A DNA stretch of 6,172 nucleotides from Aquificaceae bacterium (GTDB taxonomy: Bacteria; Aquificota; Aquificia; Aquificales; Aquificaceae): NCBI GenBank assembly GCA_015487835.1, contig WFOY01000034.1, forward strand, positions 1 through 6,172, written 5' to 3'. Under the pieces are notes generated by a model that saw only the letters and a list, made by a program, of their open reading frames with translations, was not told the origin of the DNA and did no database searches. Made by a program: the position numbers and the translations under genes. Positions 1-4,703 of this stretch are shown piece by piece (the first letter of the stretch is position 1; each line of letters starts with the position of its first letter).

Positions 1-252
1 GTCCTCCAGTGTCTTAAGGTCTCCCATCTCCAGTGCGGGCTTCACGCAGGACTCAACGTGGTCCTCGAGGATCTTCAGGGCTACGCTCCCCAGAGCTGAC
101 CTCACCGCAGCTATCTGGATGAGGATCTCGTCACAGCTCCTCCTCTCCTTCACCATCCTCTGGAGACCCCTTATCTGGCCCTCTATGCGGGAGAGCCTAA
201 GGAGTATCTCCTCCACGCTCTTTTCGGGAAGGTAGAGGTCGCACTTTTCCAT
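1..252 (-). CDS. csoR: CsoR-family metal-sensing transcriptional repressor (partial, C-terminus off the window)
   Basis: I translated this from the minus strand. ATG is at 252-250 and the frame is open for 84 codons to the window edge, so the last residues and stop are missing. The all-helical family core is plain: RLSRIEGQIRGLQRMV (about residues 19-34), then RRSCDEILIQIAAVRSALG, then LEDHVESCV. Cys40, His65 and Cys69 have the same 25- and 4-residue spacings as the Cu(I) ligands of M. tuberculosis CsoR. This favours a copper sensor over RcnR (nickel/cobalt), FrmR (formaldehyde) or CstR (persulfide, which lacks the His). An extra Cys4 lies in the N-terminal tail. Members are cytosolic tetramers that release DNA when they bind metal. 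The start lies 10 bases after the YHS gene stop, and those bases carry a GGGGAAGG ribosome site, so the two genes are co-transcribed. The dyad at 636-657 is its likely operator, which would make it autoregulated. The family is certain; the metal is inferred. Confidence 0.9.
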   Translation of the reverse strand, partial: MEKCDLYLPEKSVEEILLRLSRIEGQIRGLQRMVKERRSCDEILIQIAAVRSALGSVALKILEDHVESCVKPALEMGDLKTLED

Positions 253-262
253 GGCCTTCCCC

Positions 263-634
263 CTAATGGCAGCCCGAGATCTGACTGAAGGGGCCCTTGA
301 GAGGCTCCTTTCCTTCAAGCCTCCTCATGTAGTAATCGGGGTTCTTGGTGAACTCGCTGAAGCAGTGGGGACATCTGCAGAAGGTCAGGGTCATACCGTT
401 CCAGGTCTTTTCCACACCGACGCTCACGTGCTTTTCCCCCAGGCACACGGGGCAGACGAAGAGGTCCTTTACTTCTTCGAGGAACCTCTCAGGGTCTTGA
501 AGAAAGATCTCCTTGCACTCCTCACAGCAGAAGTGGTAAACCTTGCCCTTGAACTCGGCCTTGGGTGAACTCTTCGGGTCTATACCGAGTCTTATCAGCG
601 AGCAACCACAGGTGGGACAGATGAAGCCGTCCAT
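263..634 (-). CDS. Cys-rich protein with two YHS/TRASH-like metal-binding modules
   Basis: The protein has 123 residues, no signal peptide and no membrane segment, so it is cytosolic. It reads as two similar treble-clef-like units. Unit 1 has CPTCGC (Cys6, Cys9, Cys11) and then FKGKVYHFCCEECKEIF (Cys36, Cys37, Cys40) followed by DPERFLEE. Unit 2 has CPVC (Cys61, Cys64) and then WNGMTLTFCRCPHCFSEF (Cys86, Cys88, Cys91) followed by NPDYYMRRLEG. The pattern of aromatic-Cys, Cys-x2-Cys, then 'P-x-x-aromatic' is that of YHS/TRASH domains, which bind metals and occur in metallochaperones, copper ATPases and regulators. A Gly-Cys-His end adds two more possible ligands. It is the first gene after the proposed CsoR operator and lies just before csoR. 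I infer a cytosolic metal buffer, chaperone or co-sensor; no enzyme motif is visible. The ATG is only one base from the operator, and its ribosome site (AGGGGG, nine bases upstream) lies inside the operator. Confidence 0.8.
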   Translation of the reverse strand: MDGFICPTCGCSLIRLGIDPKSSPKAEFKGKVYHFCCEECKEIFLQDPERFLEEVKDLFVCPVCLGEKHVSVGVEKTWNGMTLTFCRCPHCFSEFTKNPDYYMRRLEGKEPLKGPFSQISGCH

Positions 635-635
635 T

Positions 636-657
636 TACCCATACCCCCTATGGGTAT
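636..657 (-). promoter_or_regulatory. Probable CsoR operator: two overlapping dyads just upstream of the YHS gene
   Basis: On the plus strand, TACCCATA (636-643) and TATGGGTA (649-656) form a perfect 8-bp inverted repeat around CCCCC. A second perfect dyad, ATACCC (641-646) and GGGTAT (652-657), overlaps it with its centre shifted 3 bp. The site therefore has two TACCC half-sites in tandem facing one inverted GGGTA. A-T-flanked G-tract dyads of this kind are typical CsoR operators, and csoR is the second gene downstream. On the minus strand the central G-run gives AGGGGG, nine bases before the YHS start codon, and so also serves as its ribosome-binding site. Seen: the repeats and their position. 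Inferred: that CsoR binds here. Confidence 0.75.
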
Positions 658-686
658 AATGTAAACCCAGGAGAGAAAAAAGTCAA
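658..686 (-). promoter_or_regulatory. Sigma70-like promoter for the YHS-csoR transcript
   Basis: Read on the minus strand, TTGACT (686-681) and TACATT (663-658) are 17 bases apart. The -35 box matches the consensus at five of six positions and the -10 at four. The -35 box overlaps the TGA stop of the MerP-like gene. Transcription would start near 650, inside the dyad at 636-657, leaving a leader of roughly 15-17 bases. A repressor on the dyad would sit on the start site and the edge of the -10 box, giving simple steric repression. The 48-base gap holds nothing else. Confidence 0.55.
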
Positions 687-958
687 GGCCTTCTCACCTC
701 TATCCTTCTGAGGACGAAGCCTGACTCTTTTACTATCTTCCTGAGCTTTTCCTCCTCTAAGGTGTAGCCTTCCTTTAGCTTTATCCTGACGAGGCCCCTG
801 TTCAGACTTATATCTACACTTTCCACGCCTTCGAGCTTCTTCAGCTTCTTCTCCAGTCCGTAAGCACAGAAGGCACAGGCGAGGCCGTCCACCCTCATCA
901 CTATCTCCGTCCCGAAGCAGAAGCCCGCTATCAGAAGTGCCACCAAAAGTCTCCTCAT
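683..958 (-). CDS. MerP-like periplasmic heavy-metal-associated (HMA) protein
   Basis: The protein has 91 residues from ATG at 958. A GTG nine bases further upstream (967) is in frame, but AGGAGG eight bases before the 958 ATG decides the start. An N-terminal signal sequence (MRRLLVALLIAGFCFG, about residues 1-16) predicts export. The rest is one HMA domain of ferredoxin-like fold: strand EIVMRVDGLACAFC, with the metal-binding Cys28-x2-Cys31, then helix AYGLEKKLKKLEGVESVDI and a closing segment ending VKESGFVLRRIEV. The family binds Hg(II), Cu(I), Zn or Cd between the two Cys. In mer systems the secreted form passes metal to MerT, whose homologue is the first gene of this cluster. The site reads GLACAFC rather than the common GMTCxxC. 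The gene follows the barrel gene by 12 bases, and its ribosome site overlaps that gene's stop. I leave the symbol blank because the metal is unproven. Confidence 0.82.
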   Translation of the reverse strand: MRRLLVALLIAGFCFGTEIVMRVDGLACAFCAYGLEKKLKKLEGVESVDISLNRGLVRIKLKEGYTLEEEKLRKIVKESGFVLRRIEVRRP

Positions 959-970
959 CCTTTCCACCTC

Positions 971-1639
971 CTAAAAGTGGACCTCAACGGATAGGGCGGT
1001 CCTGCTTCTCACCTTTAAGATCTTCGCCCTTTCGCTCCTGTAGGTGGGTATCTGGACACCTCCCTTGACGGCTATGTTCCTGTAGGTGAAGAAGAAGGCG
1101 GGTGATAGGAACAGGGCTCTGTAACCCCCTTTAAGCTCGTAGTTCACCTCCGAGAGGAGGACGAGGTCTGGTTTCAGGTACTCGGTGAGCCAGGGTCTTA
1201 TACCTACAGCCCCGTCTATGAAAAGCTTTCCCGCCGTTCTGGCATCGGCGAAGAAGTACCACCTCCTCGACTCCATACCCACCGCAGCACCGAAGATCCC
1301 GTGGGTGACCTTGCCCTCGAGGTCCCTCAGGACACCCCCTATAAGAGAGAAGGCGTCCACCCTACCGGGCATGTACCTCTTCCAGATCCTGTACTTGACC
1401 CTGAGGGCGAGGGCAGACGTCCTCTCCGCCGTGTTGAAGATCCTGAAGGTCGTTGAGATGTCCTCCGTCACACCGTAGAGGACCTCGGTTGCCATACCCT
1501 CCTCCCTGTCACCCCTCTCGTACTCGGTCTCTACACCGACGCCACCCTTGAATATGGTGCCAGGCCCAAGACCGAATATGGGTTCGTGGGCGAGGGATAG
1601 GGAGGGGATCAGTAAAAGCAGAAGCGCATACCTTCTCAT
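971..1639 (-). CDS. Secreted protein, probable outer-membrane beta-barrel, in a metal cassette
   Basis: The protein has 222 residues. A longer open frame exists, but ATG at 1639 is the real start. It overlaps the MerT-like stop as ATGA, has GAGGTGG eight bases upstream, and opens directly into a signal peptide (MRRYALLLLLIPSLSLA, residues 1-17). Cleavage after SLA would leave a mature N-terminus of His-Glu-Pro followed by IFGLGPGTIFKGGVGVE. The remainder lacks membrane helices and consists of alternating polar/hydrophobic stretches rich in Gly, Tyr, Phe and Arg (for example RRWYFFADAR and ALFLSPAFFFTYR). It ends in VEVHF; a terminal Phe is the usual outer-membrane barrel insertion signal. I infer an 8-12 strand barrel acting as a metal-specific porin or surface protein, because it lies between MerT-like and MerP-like genes. 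I do not recognise a named family with confidence. Confidence 0.7.
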   Translation of the reverse strand: MRRYALLLLLIPSLSLAHEPIFGLGPGTIFKGGVGVETEYERGDREEGMATEVLYGVTEDISTTFRIFNTAERTSALALRVKYRIWKRYMPGRVDAFSLIGGVLRDLEGKVTHGIFGAAVGMESRRWYFFADARTAGKLFIDGAVGIRPWLTEYLKPDLVLLSEVNYELKGGYRALFLSPAFFFTYRNIAVKGGVQIPTYRSERAKILKVRSRTALSVEVHF

Positions 1640-2010
1640 GACTCCAGCCACCTCATCAGGGGGACTGCCAGGTAGGCGAAGAAGAGGCCTACCGTGTAGA
1701 TGGCAACGGAGGTCCACAGGGTCACCTTCGAGAACCTGCTCGCCACCTCACAGCCCTCACCCGCTATGGTGCAGGCCACCCTGCTTCTGGGTCTGTAGGT
1801 GAGGTAGGCGGAGAGGATTATGAGGATCCCTGCGATCAGGAATATCCATTCCTTGTTCCTCGAAAGGGGTATTAGCCAGGGGAAGGTGGATACGAGGGAG
1901 GCAACCGCAGAACCACCCGCCACAGCGGCCACCATGGCAGGCAGGGCACAGCAGACAAAGGTCCCCGTGGATGTGAAGAGAGCCAGAAAGCTTATCAGCT
2001 TCCTCCTCAT
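1636..2010 (-). CDS. MerT-like inner-membrane heavy-metal transporter
   Basis: The protein has 124 residues from ATG at 2010. The frame stays open far upstream inside ksgA, but homology begins at MRRKLISFLALF. It has the three-helix MerT layout. Helix 1 (about 5-30) carries the vicinal Cys20-Cys21 in TGTFVCCALPAMVAA. A Gly/Ala-rich stretch and FPWLIPLSRNKEWIF lead into helix 2 (about 55-72). A cytoplasmic loop holds Cys80 and Cys87 (RVACTIAGEGCEVA). Helix 3 spans about 98-117. In MerT the first Cys pair takes Hg(II) from periplasmic MerP and the second hands it on inside the cell. Both pairs are present here, so transport should work. It is the first gene of the cassette and divergent from ksgA. 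Its ribosome site is weak (TTTAGG nine bases upstream). Mercury is the classical cargo, but the CsoR downstream suggests copper is possible. Confidence 0.82.
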   Translation of the reverse strand: MRRKLISFLALFTSTGTFVCCALPAMVAAVAGGSAVASLVSTFPWLIPLSRNKEWIFLIAGILIILSAYLTYRPRSRVACTIAGEGCEVASRFSKVTLWTSVAIYTVGLFFAYLAVPLMRWLES

Positions 2011-2062
2011 GTCTTTTAACCTAAACCTTCCACCTGACTGGAAGGCAAGTATCTTTTTAGAG
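2011..2062. promoter_or_regulatory. Divergent intergenic region between the MerT-like gene and ksgA, with a 7-bp dyad
   Basis: This is the only non-coding space between the two divergent transcripts. CCTTCCA (2026-2032) and TGGAAGG (2039-2045) form a perfect inverted repeat with a 6-base spacer, unlike the dyad at 636-657. On the plus strand TATCTT (2050-2055) is a possible -10 box, placing a start site close to the ksgA GTG, but no good -35 is visible. No convincing minus-strand promoter was found; one could lie inside ksgA. The dyad could be an operator for the metal cassette or simply two purine-rich ribosome-site-like stretches facing each other. Confidence 0.35.
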
Positions 2063-2797
2063 GTGAGGCTGAGGAAGGACTTAGGACAGCACATACTCCT
2101 CTCAAAGGGTGTTCTAAGCAGGATAGCGGAGTTCCTCTGTATCTCGGAAGGAGACAAAGTGCTGGAGATAGGGGGAGGGACCGGTAACCTGACGAGGGTC
2201 CTCCTGGAGAGGCCCCTGGAGAAGATATACGTCTTAGAGATAGACCCTGTTATGGTAGAGACACTGAAGCGGATAGAGGACGAGAGGATCACCGTTATCC
2301 AAGCAGACGCAACCAGGTTCGACCTCTGCTCCTTAGGAGATGACCTCAAGGTTACGGGGAACCTTCCCTATAACGTGGCCTCCCTTATTATTGAGAACCT
2401 GGTAAGGTATAGGTCTTGCATCCCCCTCGCTGTCCTCATGGTTCAGAAGGAGGTGGGTCTAAAGATAGTGGGGAAGTCCCAGCCGGGCTGGATCACCCTC
2501 TTCGTGAACACCTTTTACGACACCGAATACCTGATGAGCGTTCCCTCCAGGTTCTTCCTCCCTAGGCCAAAGGTCGTCTCAGGGGTGATAAGGCTAAGGA
2601 GGAAGGATAAAGCACCAGACCTTAACCTGGACAGGTTCAAGAGGTTCCTGACCAGGCTTTTCTCGTCCAGGAAGAAGAAGATAGGTAACCTGTTTCCAAA
2701 GAAAGCCCTCCTGGAGGCGGGTCTGGACCCGAACATGAGATCACACCAGCTAACCCAGGATCAGGTCCTCAGGCTGTATAATGTTCTTGAGCGATGA
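2063..2797 (+). CDS. ksgA: 16S rRNA (adenine-N6)-dimethyltransferase KsgA/RsmA
   Basis: This enzyme uses S-adenosylmethionine to dimethylate the two adjacent adenines in the helix 45 loop of 16S rRNA late in 30S assembly. The protein has 244 residues from GTG at 2063. The conserved family start RLRKDLGQHILLSKGVLSRIAEFL follows at once. SAM motif I is LEIGGGTGNLT (34-44). An acidic residue in LEID (58-61) should bind the ribose. The catalytic motif is Asn100-Leu-Pro-Tyr-Asn104. MVQKEV and FFLPRPKV follow, then the C-terminal helical domain ending LYNVLER. The frame is open upstream to an ATG at 2009, but that would add 18 non-family residues and has no ribosome site. The GTG itself has only a weak AGAG before it and may be leaderless. 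The stop overlaps the speE start (ATGA), so the two are translationally coupled. The function is certain; the start is less so. Confidence 0.92.
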   Translation: MRLRKDLGQHILLSKGVLSRIAEFLCISEGDKVLEIGGGTGNLTRVLLERPLEKIYVLEIDPVMVETLKRIEDERITVIQADATRFDLCSLGDDLKVTGNLPYNVASLIIENLVRYRSCIPLAVLMVQKEVGLKIVGKSQPGWITLFVNTFYDTEYLMSVPSRFFLPRPKVVSGVIRLRRKDKAPDLNLDRFKRFLTRLFSSRKKKIGNLFPKKALLEAGLDPNMRSHQLTQDQVLRLYNVLER

Positions 2798-3636
2798 AGG
2801 ACGTCTTCTTCATAGAGCGTGATCCCTACGCACCTGTGAGGCACTGCTACACGGTCTCCAAGGTCCTCTACGAGAGCAAGAGCGAGTACCAGGAGATAAT
2901 GGTACTCGAGACTCCGGAGTTCGGGAAACTCCTCGTCCTCGACGGTGTGGTCCAGCTCGACGAGAAGTACGAGTTCATGTACCACGAGTTCCTGGCCCAG
3001 GTACCGATGCACGCCCACCCAAACCCGGAGACGGTTTTGATCATAGGTGGAGGCGACGGTGGAACCCTCAGGGAGGTTCTGAAGCACGACTGTGTCAAGC
3101 GTGCTGTCCTCGTGGACATAGATAAGGAAGTCATAGAGGTTTCCAAGAGGTTCTTCCCAACCCTATCCAGTTCCTTCGAGGACCCGAGGGCCATAGTCAT
3201 AAACGAGGACGGCTACAAGTACGTCCAGGACTGCGAGTCCGAGTTCGACGTGATAATAGTGGACTCGACGGACCCAGTGGGCTTTGCCCACGTTCTGACC
3301 ACCGAGGAGTTCTTCAGGTTCGTCCACAGGGCTCTGAAGGAGGACGGCATATTTACAGCCCAGACCGAGTCCATCCACTACCACCTGGACATGGTGGTGA
3401 AGATCCAGAAGAGCCTCAGGAAGGTCTTTCCCATAGTGGACCTGTTCACCTCCGTGGTTCCCATATACGCAGGCTACTGGTGGACCTACTCGATAGCCTC
3501 CAAGAAGCACCCAGTCCGCCAGCCGGCGAGGGAGGTAAAGGTCCAGACCAAGATATACTCGGAGGAGATGCACAGGTACGCCTTCCTTCCGGAGGGGTTT
3601 TACGGTAGATTGATCGAAGGTGAGTTCAGGCTATAA
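2794..3636 (+). CDS. speE: Spermidine synthase family aminopropyltransferase
   Basis: Members transfer the aminopropyl group of decarboxylated SAM to putrescine or a related amine, in the cytosol. The protein has 280 residues, a normal length. An N-terminal beta domain includes LLVLDGVVQLDEKYEFMYHE (46-65). The Rossmann core has the signature VLIIGGGDGGTLREVLKH (81-98), VLVDID (105-110) for the nucleoside, and DSTDPVG (157-163) with the expected catalytic Asp157. TAQTES and YWWTYSIASKKH follow as in the family. Two substrate-loop positions look unusual: QLDEKYEF where many members have Q-T-T-E-R-D-E-F, and GFAHVL after DPV where GPA is common. Substrate preference (putrescine, agmatine or a longer amine) therefore cannot be assigned. 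Thermophiles rely on long or branched polyamines, so a broad-range enzyme is plausible. It is coupled to ksgA by a 4-base overlap. Its last codons carry the promoter of the rpsF operon. Confidence 0.9.
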   Translation: MKDVFFIERDPYAPVRHCYTVSKVLYESKSEYQEIMVLETPEFGKLLVLDGVVQLDEKYEFMYHEFLAQVPMHAHPNPETVLIIGGGDGGTLREVLKHDCVKRAVLVDIDKEVIEVSKRFFPTLSSSFEDPRAIVINEDGYKYVQDCESEFDVIIVDSTDPVGFAHVLTTEEFFRFVHRALKEDGIFTAQTESIHYHLDMVVKIQKSLRKVFPIVDLFTSVVPIYAGYWWTYSIASKKHPVRQPAREVKVQTKIYSEEMHRYAFLPEGFYGRLIEGEFRL

Positions 3637-3637
3637 T
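3610..3637 (+). promoter_or_regulatory. Strong sigma70-type promoter of the rpsF operon
   Basis: TTGATC (3610-3615) and a perfect TATAAT (3632-3637) are separated by 16 bases. The -10 box spans the speE TAA stop (3634-3636), so the promoter is built from the final speE codons. Transcription should begin at about 3642-3645, just ahead of the structured leader. This makes rpsF-ssb-rpsR-rplI-ccsA its own transcription unit, with possible read-through from ksgA-speE. Confidence 0.75.
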
Positions 3638-3645
3638 ATCTAACC

Positions 3646-3690
3646 TGCCTCGCTCCCTCCGAAAGGAGGGGGCCGAAAGACCGGGAGGTG
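3646..3690 (+). promoter_or_regulatory. S6:S18 complex-binding leader motif (rpsF operon autoregulation)
   Basis: Hand folding gives a 9-bp hairpin, GCTCCCTCC (3652-3660) paired with GGAGGGGGC (3665-3673), closed by a GAAA tetraloop (3661-3664). Directly below it, TGCCTC (3646-3651) pairs with GAGGTG (3685-3690), including two G-U pairs. Between the two stems, on the 3' side, an 11-base bulge (3674-3684) contains CCG at 3681-3683. A CCG in a bulge flanked by a stem and a hairpin is the published signature of the S6:S18 complex-binding motif, which copies the 16S rRNA site of the two proteins. The outer stem holds the rpsF Shine-Dalgarno (GGGAGG, 3683-3688), so binding would stabilise it and block initiation. 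S6 and S18 are both encoded downstream. The hairpin lacks a U-run and is not an intrinsic terminator. The fold was not computed by program. Confidence 0.75.
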
Positions 3691-3695
3691 AAAGG

Positions 3696-4037
3696 ATGCC
3701 GAGAAACAGGCACTACAAGACGGTAAGGTTTTACGAGACCGTCTTCGTTCTCAAGCCCACCCTCACGGAGGAGGAGGTAAAGCAGCGGGCTGAGGAGATC
3801 AAGAAGTTCATCGAGTCCAAAGGGGGCGAGATCCTCCACTTTCAGGACTGGGGGACCAAGACCTTAGCTTACAGGATCGATAACTACAACCACGGTAGGT
3901 ACTTCCTCGTCCAGTTCAGGACCGAGAACCCCCAACTCCCCAACGATCTTGAGTTCCAGCTCAAGATAAACGAGGACGTGATAAGGTGGCTGATCTTCCA
4001 GATAAAGGAGAGCGAGGTGATAAAGAGTGCTAAATAA
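3696..4037 (+). CDS. rpsF: 30S ribosomal protein S6
   Basis: S6 forms a dimer with S18 and binds the central domain of 16S rRNA in the platform of the small subunit. The protein has 113 residues. A short basic start (MPRNRHYKTV) is followed by the ferredoxin-like S6 fold: strand RFYETVFVLKPTL, helix EEEVKQRAEEIKKFIESKGGEIL, strand FQDWGTKTLAYRIDNYNHGRYFLVQF, then FQLKINEDVIRWLIFQIKE. These are the usual family landmarks. GGGAGGTG lies five bases before the ATG and can be hidden in the leader stem. The gene overlaps ssb by 11 bases. Order rpsF-ssb-rpsR-rplI is the standard bacterial arrangement. Confidence 0.96.
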   Translation: MPRNRHYKTVRFYETVFVLKPTLTEEEVKQRAEEIKKFIESKGGEILHFQDWGTKTLAYRIDNYNHGRYFLVQFRTENPQLPNDLEFQLKINEDVIRWLIFQIKESEVIKSAK

Positions 4038-4455
4038 GGTCCTCCTCATAGGCAGGCTTACCAAGGACCCGGTCATAAGGTACCTACCCTCGGGAACACC
4101 CGTCACCGAGTTCGGGATAGTCTGGAACAGAAGGTTCAGGTCCGGGGAGGAGTGGAAGGAGGAGAGCCACTTCTTCGACGTGAAGGCTTACGGAAACCTT
4201 GCGGAGGACCTCACCACAAAACTCTCCAAAGGTTACATGGTGGTCATAGAGGGTAGGCTGTCCCAGGATAGGTGGACAGGGTCTGACGGCAAGACCTACA
4301 GCAAGGTGAGGGTGGTAGCGGAGGCGGTCAGGATAATAAGGAAGCCCAAACTGGAGGAGATAGAGGAGGAGGAGCTACCTGAAGCTAAGGAGACCCCTGA
4401 CATAGAGGAGGACCTCAAGTCCGCCTTTGGTGAGGAGGACGAGATACCCTTCTGA
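4027..4455 (+). CDS. ssb: Single-stranded DNA-binding protein
   Basis: SSB coats single-stranded DNA in replication, repair and recombination as a homotetramer. The protein has 142 residues. The OB fold covers about 1-105: LNKVLLIGRLTKDPVIRYLPSG, FGIVWNRRF, HFFDVKAYGNLAEDLTTKLSKGYMVVIEGRL, and DRWTGSDGKTYSKVRVVAEAV. Trp33, Trp43, Phe49, Phe50 and Trp83 are likely stacking or core residues. A short acidic tail (106-142, many Glu) ends in DEIPF, the conserved partner-binding tip. The tail is brief and lacks the Gly/Gln-rich linker of E. coli SSB. The start is GTG inside the rpsF end, six bases after GAGGTGA (4014-4020), so translation is coupled to rpsF. Confidence 0.95.
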   Translation: MLNKVLLIGRLTKDPVIRYLPSGTPVTEFGIVWNRRFRSGEEWKEESHFFDVKAYGNLAEDLTTKLSKGYMVVIEGRLSQDRWTGSDGKTYSKVRVVAEAVRIIRKPKLEEIEEEELPEAKETPDIEEDLKSAFGEEDEIPF

Positions 4456-4467
4456 GGAGGTGGAAAG

Positions 4468-4689
4468 ATGGCCATAAAGAAACCTGCCAAGAAGAAGACC
4501 TGCTACTTCTGTGAACAGGGAAGGGATCCTGACTACAAGAACTACGAGGAGCTGAGGCAGTTCATGACCGAGAGGGCGAGGATAAAGTCGAGGAGGCAGA
4601 CGAACCTTTGCAGCAAGCACCAGAGGAGGCTCACCGTTCAGATAAAGAGGGCACGCCAGCTGGCACTACTGCCCTACGTGGTTGTCTGA
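4468..4689 (+). CDS. rpsR: 30S ribosomal protein S18, zinc-binding (C+) form
   Basis: S18 is the partner of S6 on the 30S platform and, with S6, the likely ligand of the leader at 3646-3690. The protein has 73 residues, with the family core ELRQFMTERARIKSRRQTNLCSKHQRRLTVQIKRARQLALLPYV. Cys12-x2-Cys15 near the N-terminus and Cys48-x2-His51 form a complete zinc-ribbon-like ligand set. Many bacteria, including E. coli, lack this set, and it is found in a subset of S18 proteins. AGGAGGTG at 4455-4462 overlaps the ssb stop and sits six bases before the ATG. Confidence 0.95.
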   Translation: MAIKKPAKKKTCYFCEQGRDPDYKNYEELRQFMTERARIKSRRQTNLCSKHQRRLTVQIKRARQLALLPYVVV

Positions 4690-4703
4690 AGGAGGTGGTC
4701 CCG

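Noticed and set aside
251..568. Plus-strand open frame of 105 codons opposite the YHS gene
   Set aside because: It is antisense to a Cys-rich protein with clear domain motifs, lacks a ribosome site, and shows no family features.
655..660. Perfect TATAAT on the plus strand
   Set aside because: No acceptable -35 lies 15-19 bases upstream, and it would transcribe antisense to the MerP-like gene. It is part of the operator arm and A-T flank.
1640..1717. Longer start for the barrel protein (26 more residues)
   Set aside because: The extension lies wholly within the MerT-like gene, and it would bury the signal peptide that begins at ATG 1639.
1820..2062. N-terminal extension of KsgA
   Set aside because: It runs across the MerT-like gene on the opposite strand. 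KsgA family sequence begins at the GTG at 2063.
2011..2349. Longer minus-strand frame upstream of the MerT-like start
   Set aside because: It is antisense to ksgA. The MerT-type sequence begins at ATG 2010, and the extra residues look like Ser/Arg-rich shadow translation.
3163..3573. Minus-strand frame opposite speE
   Set aside because: Shadow of the spermidine synthase frame; no start signals or recognisable motifs.
3652..3673. Intrinsic terminator after speE
   Set aside because: The GC-rich hairpin is followed by GC-rich sequence with no T-run, and it fits a leader structure downstream of a good promoter better.
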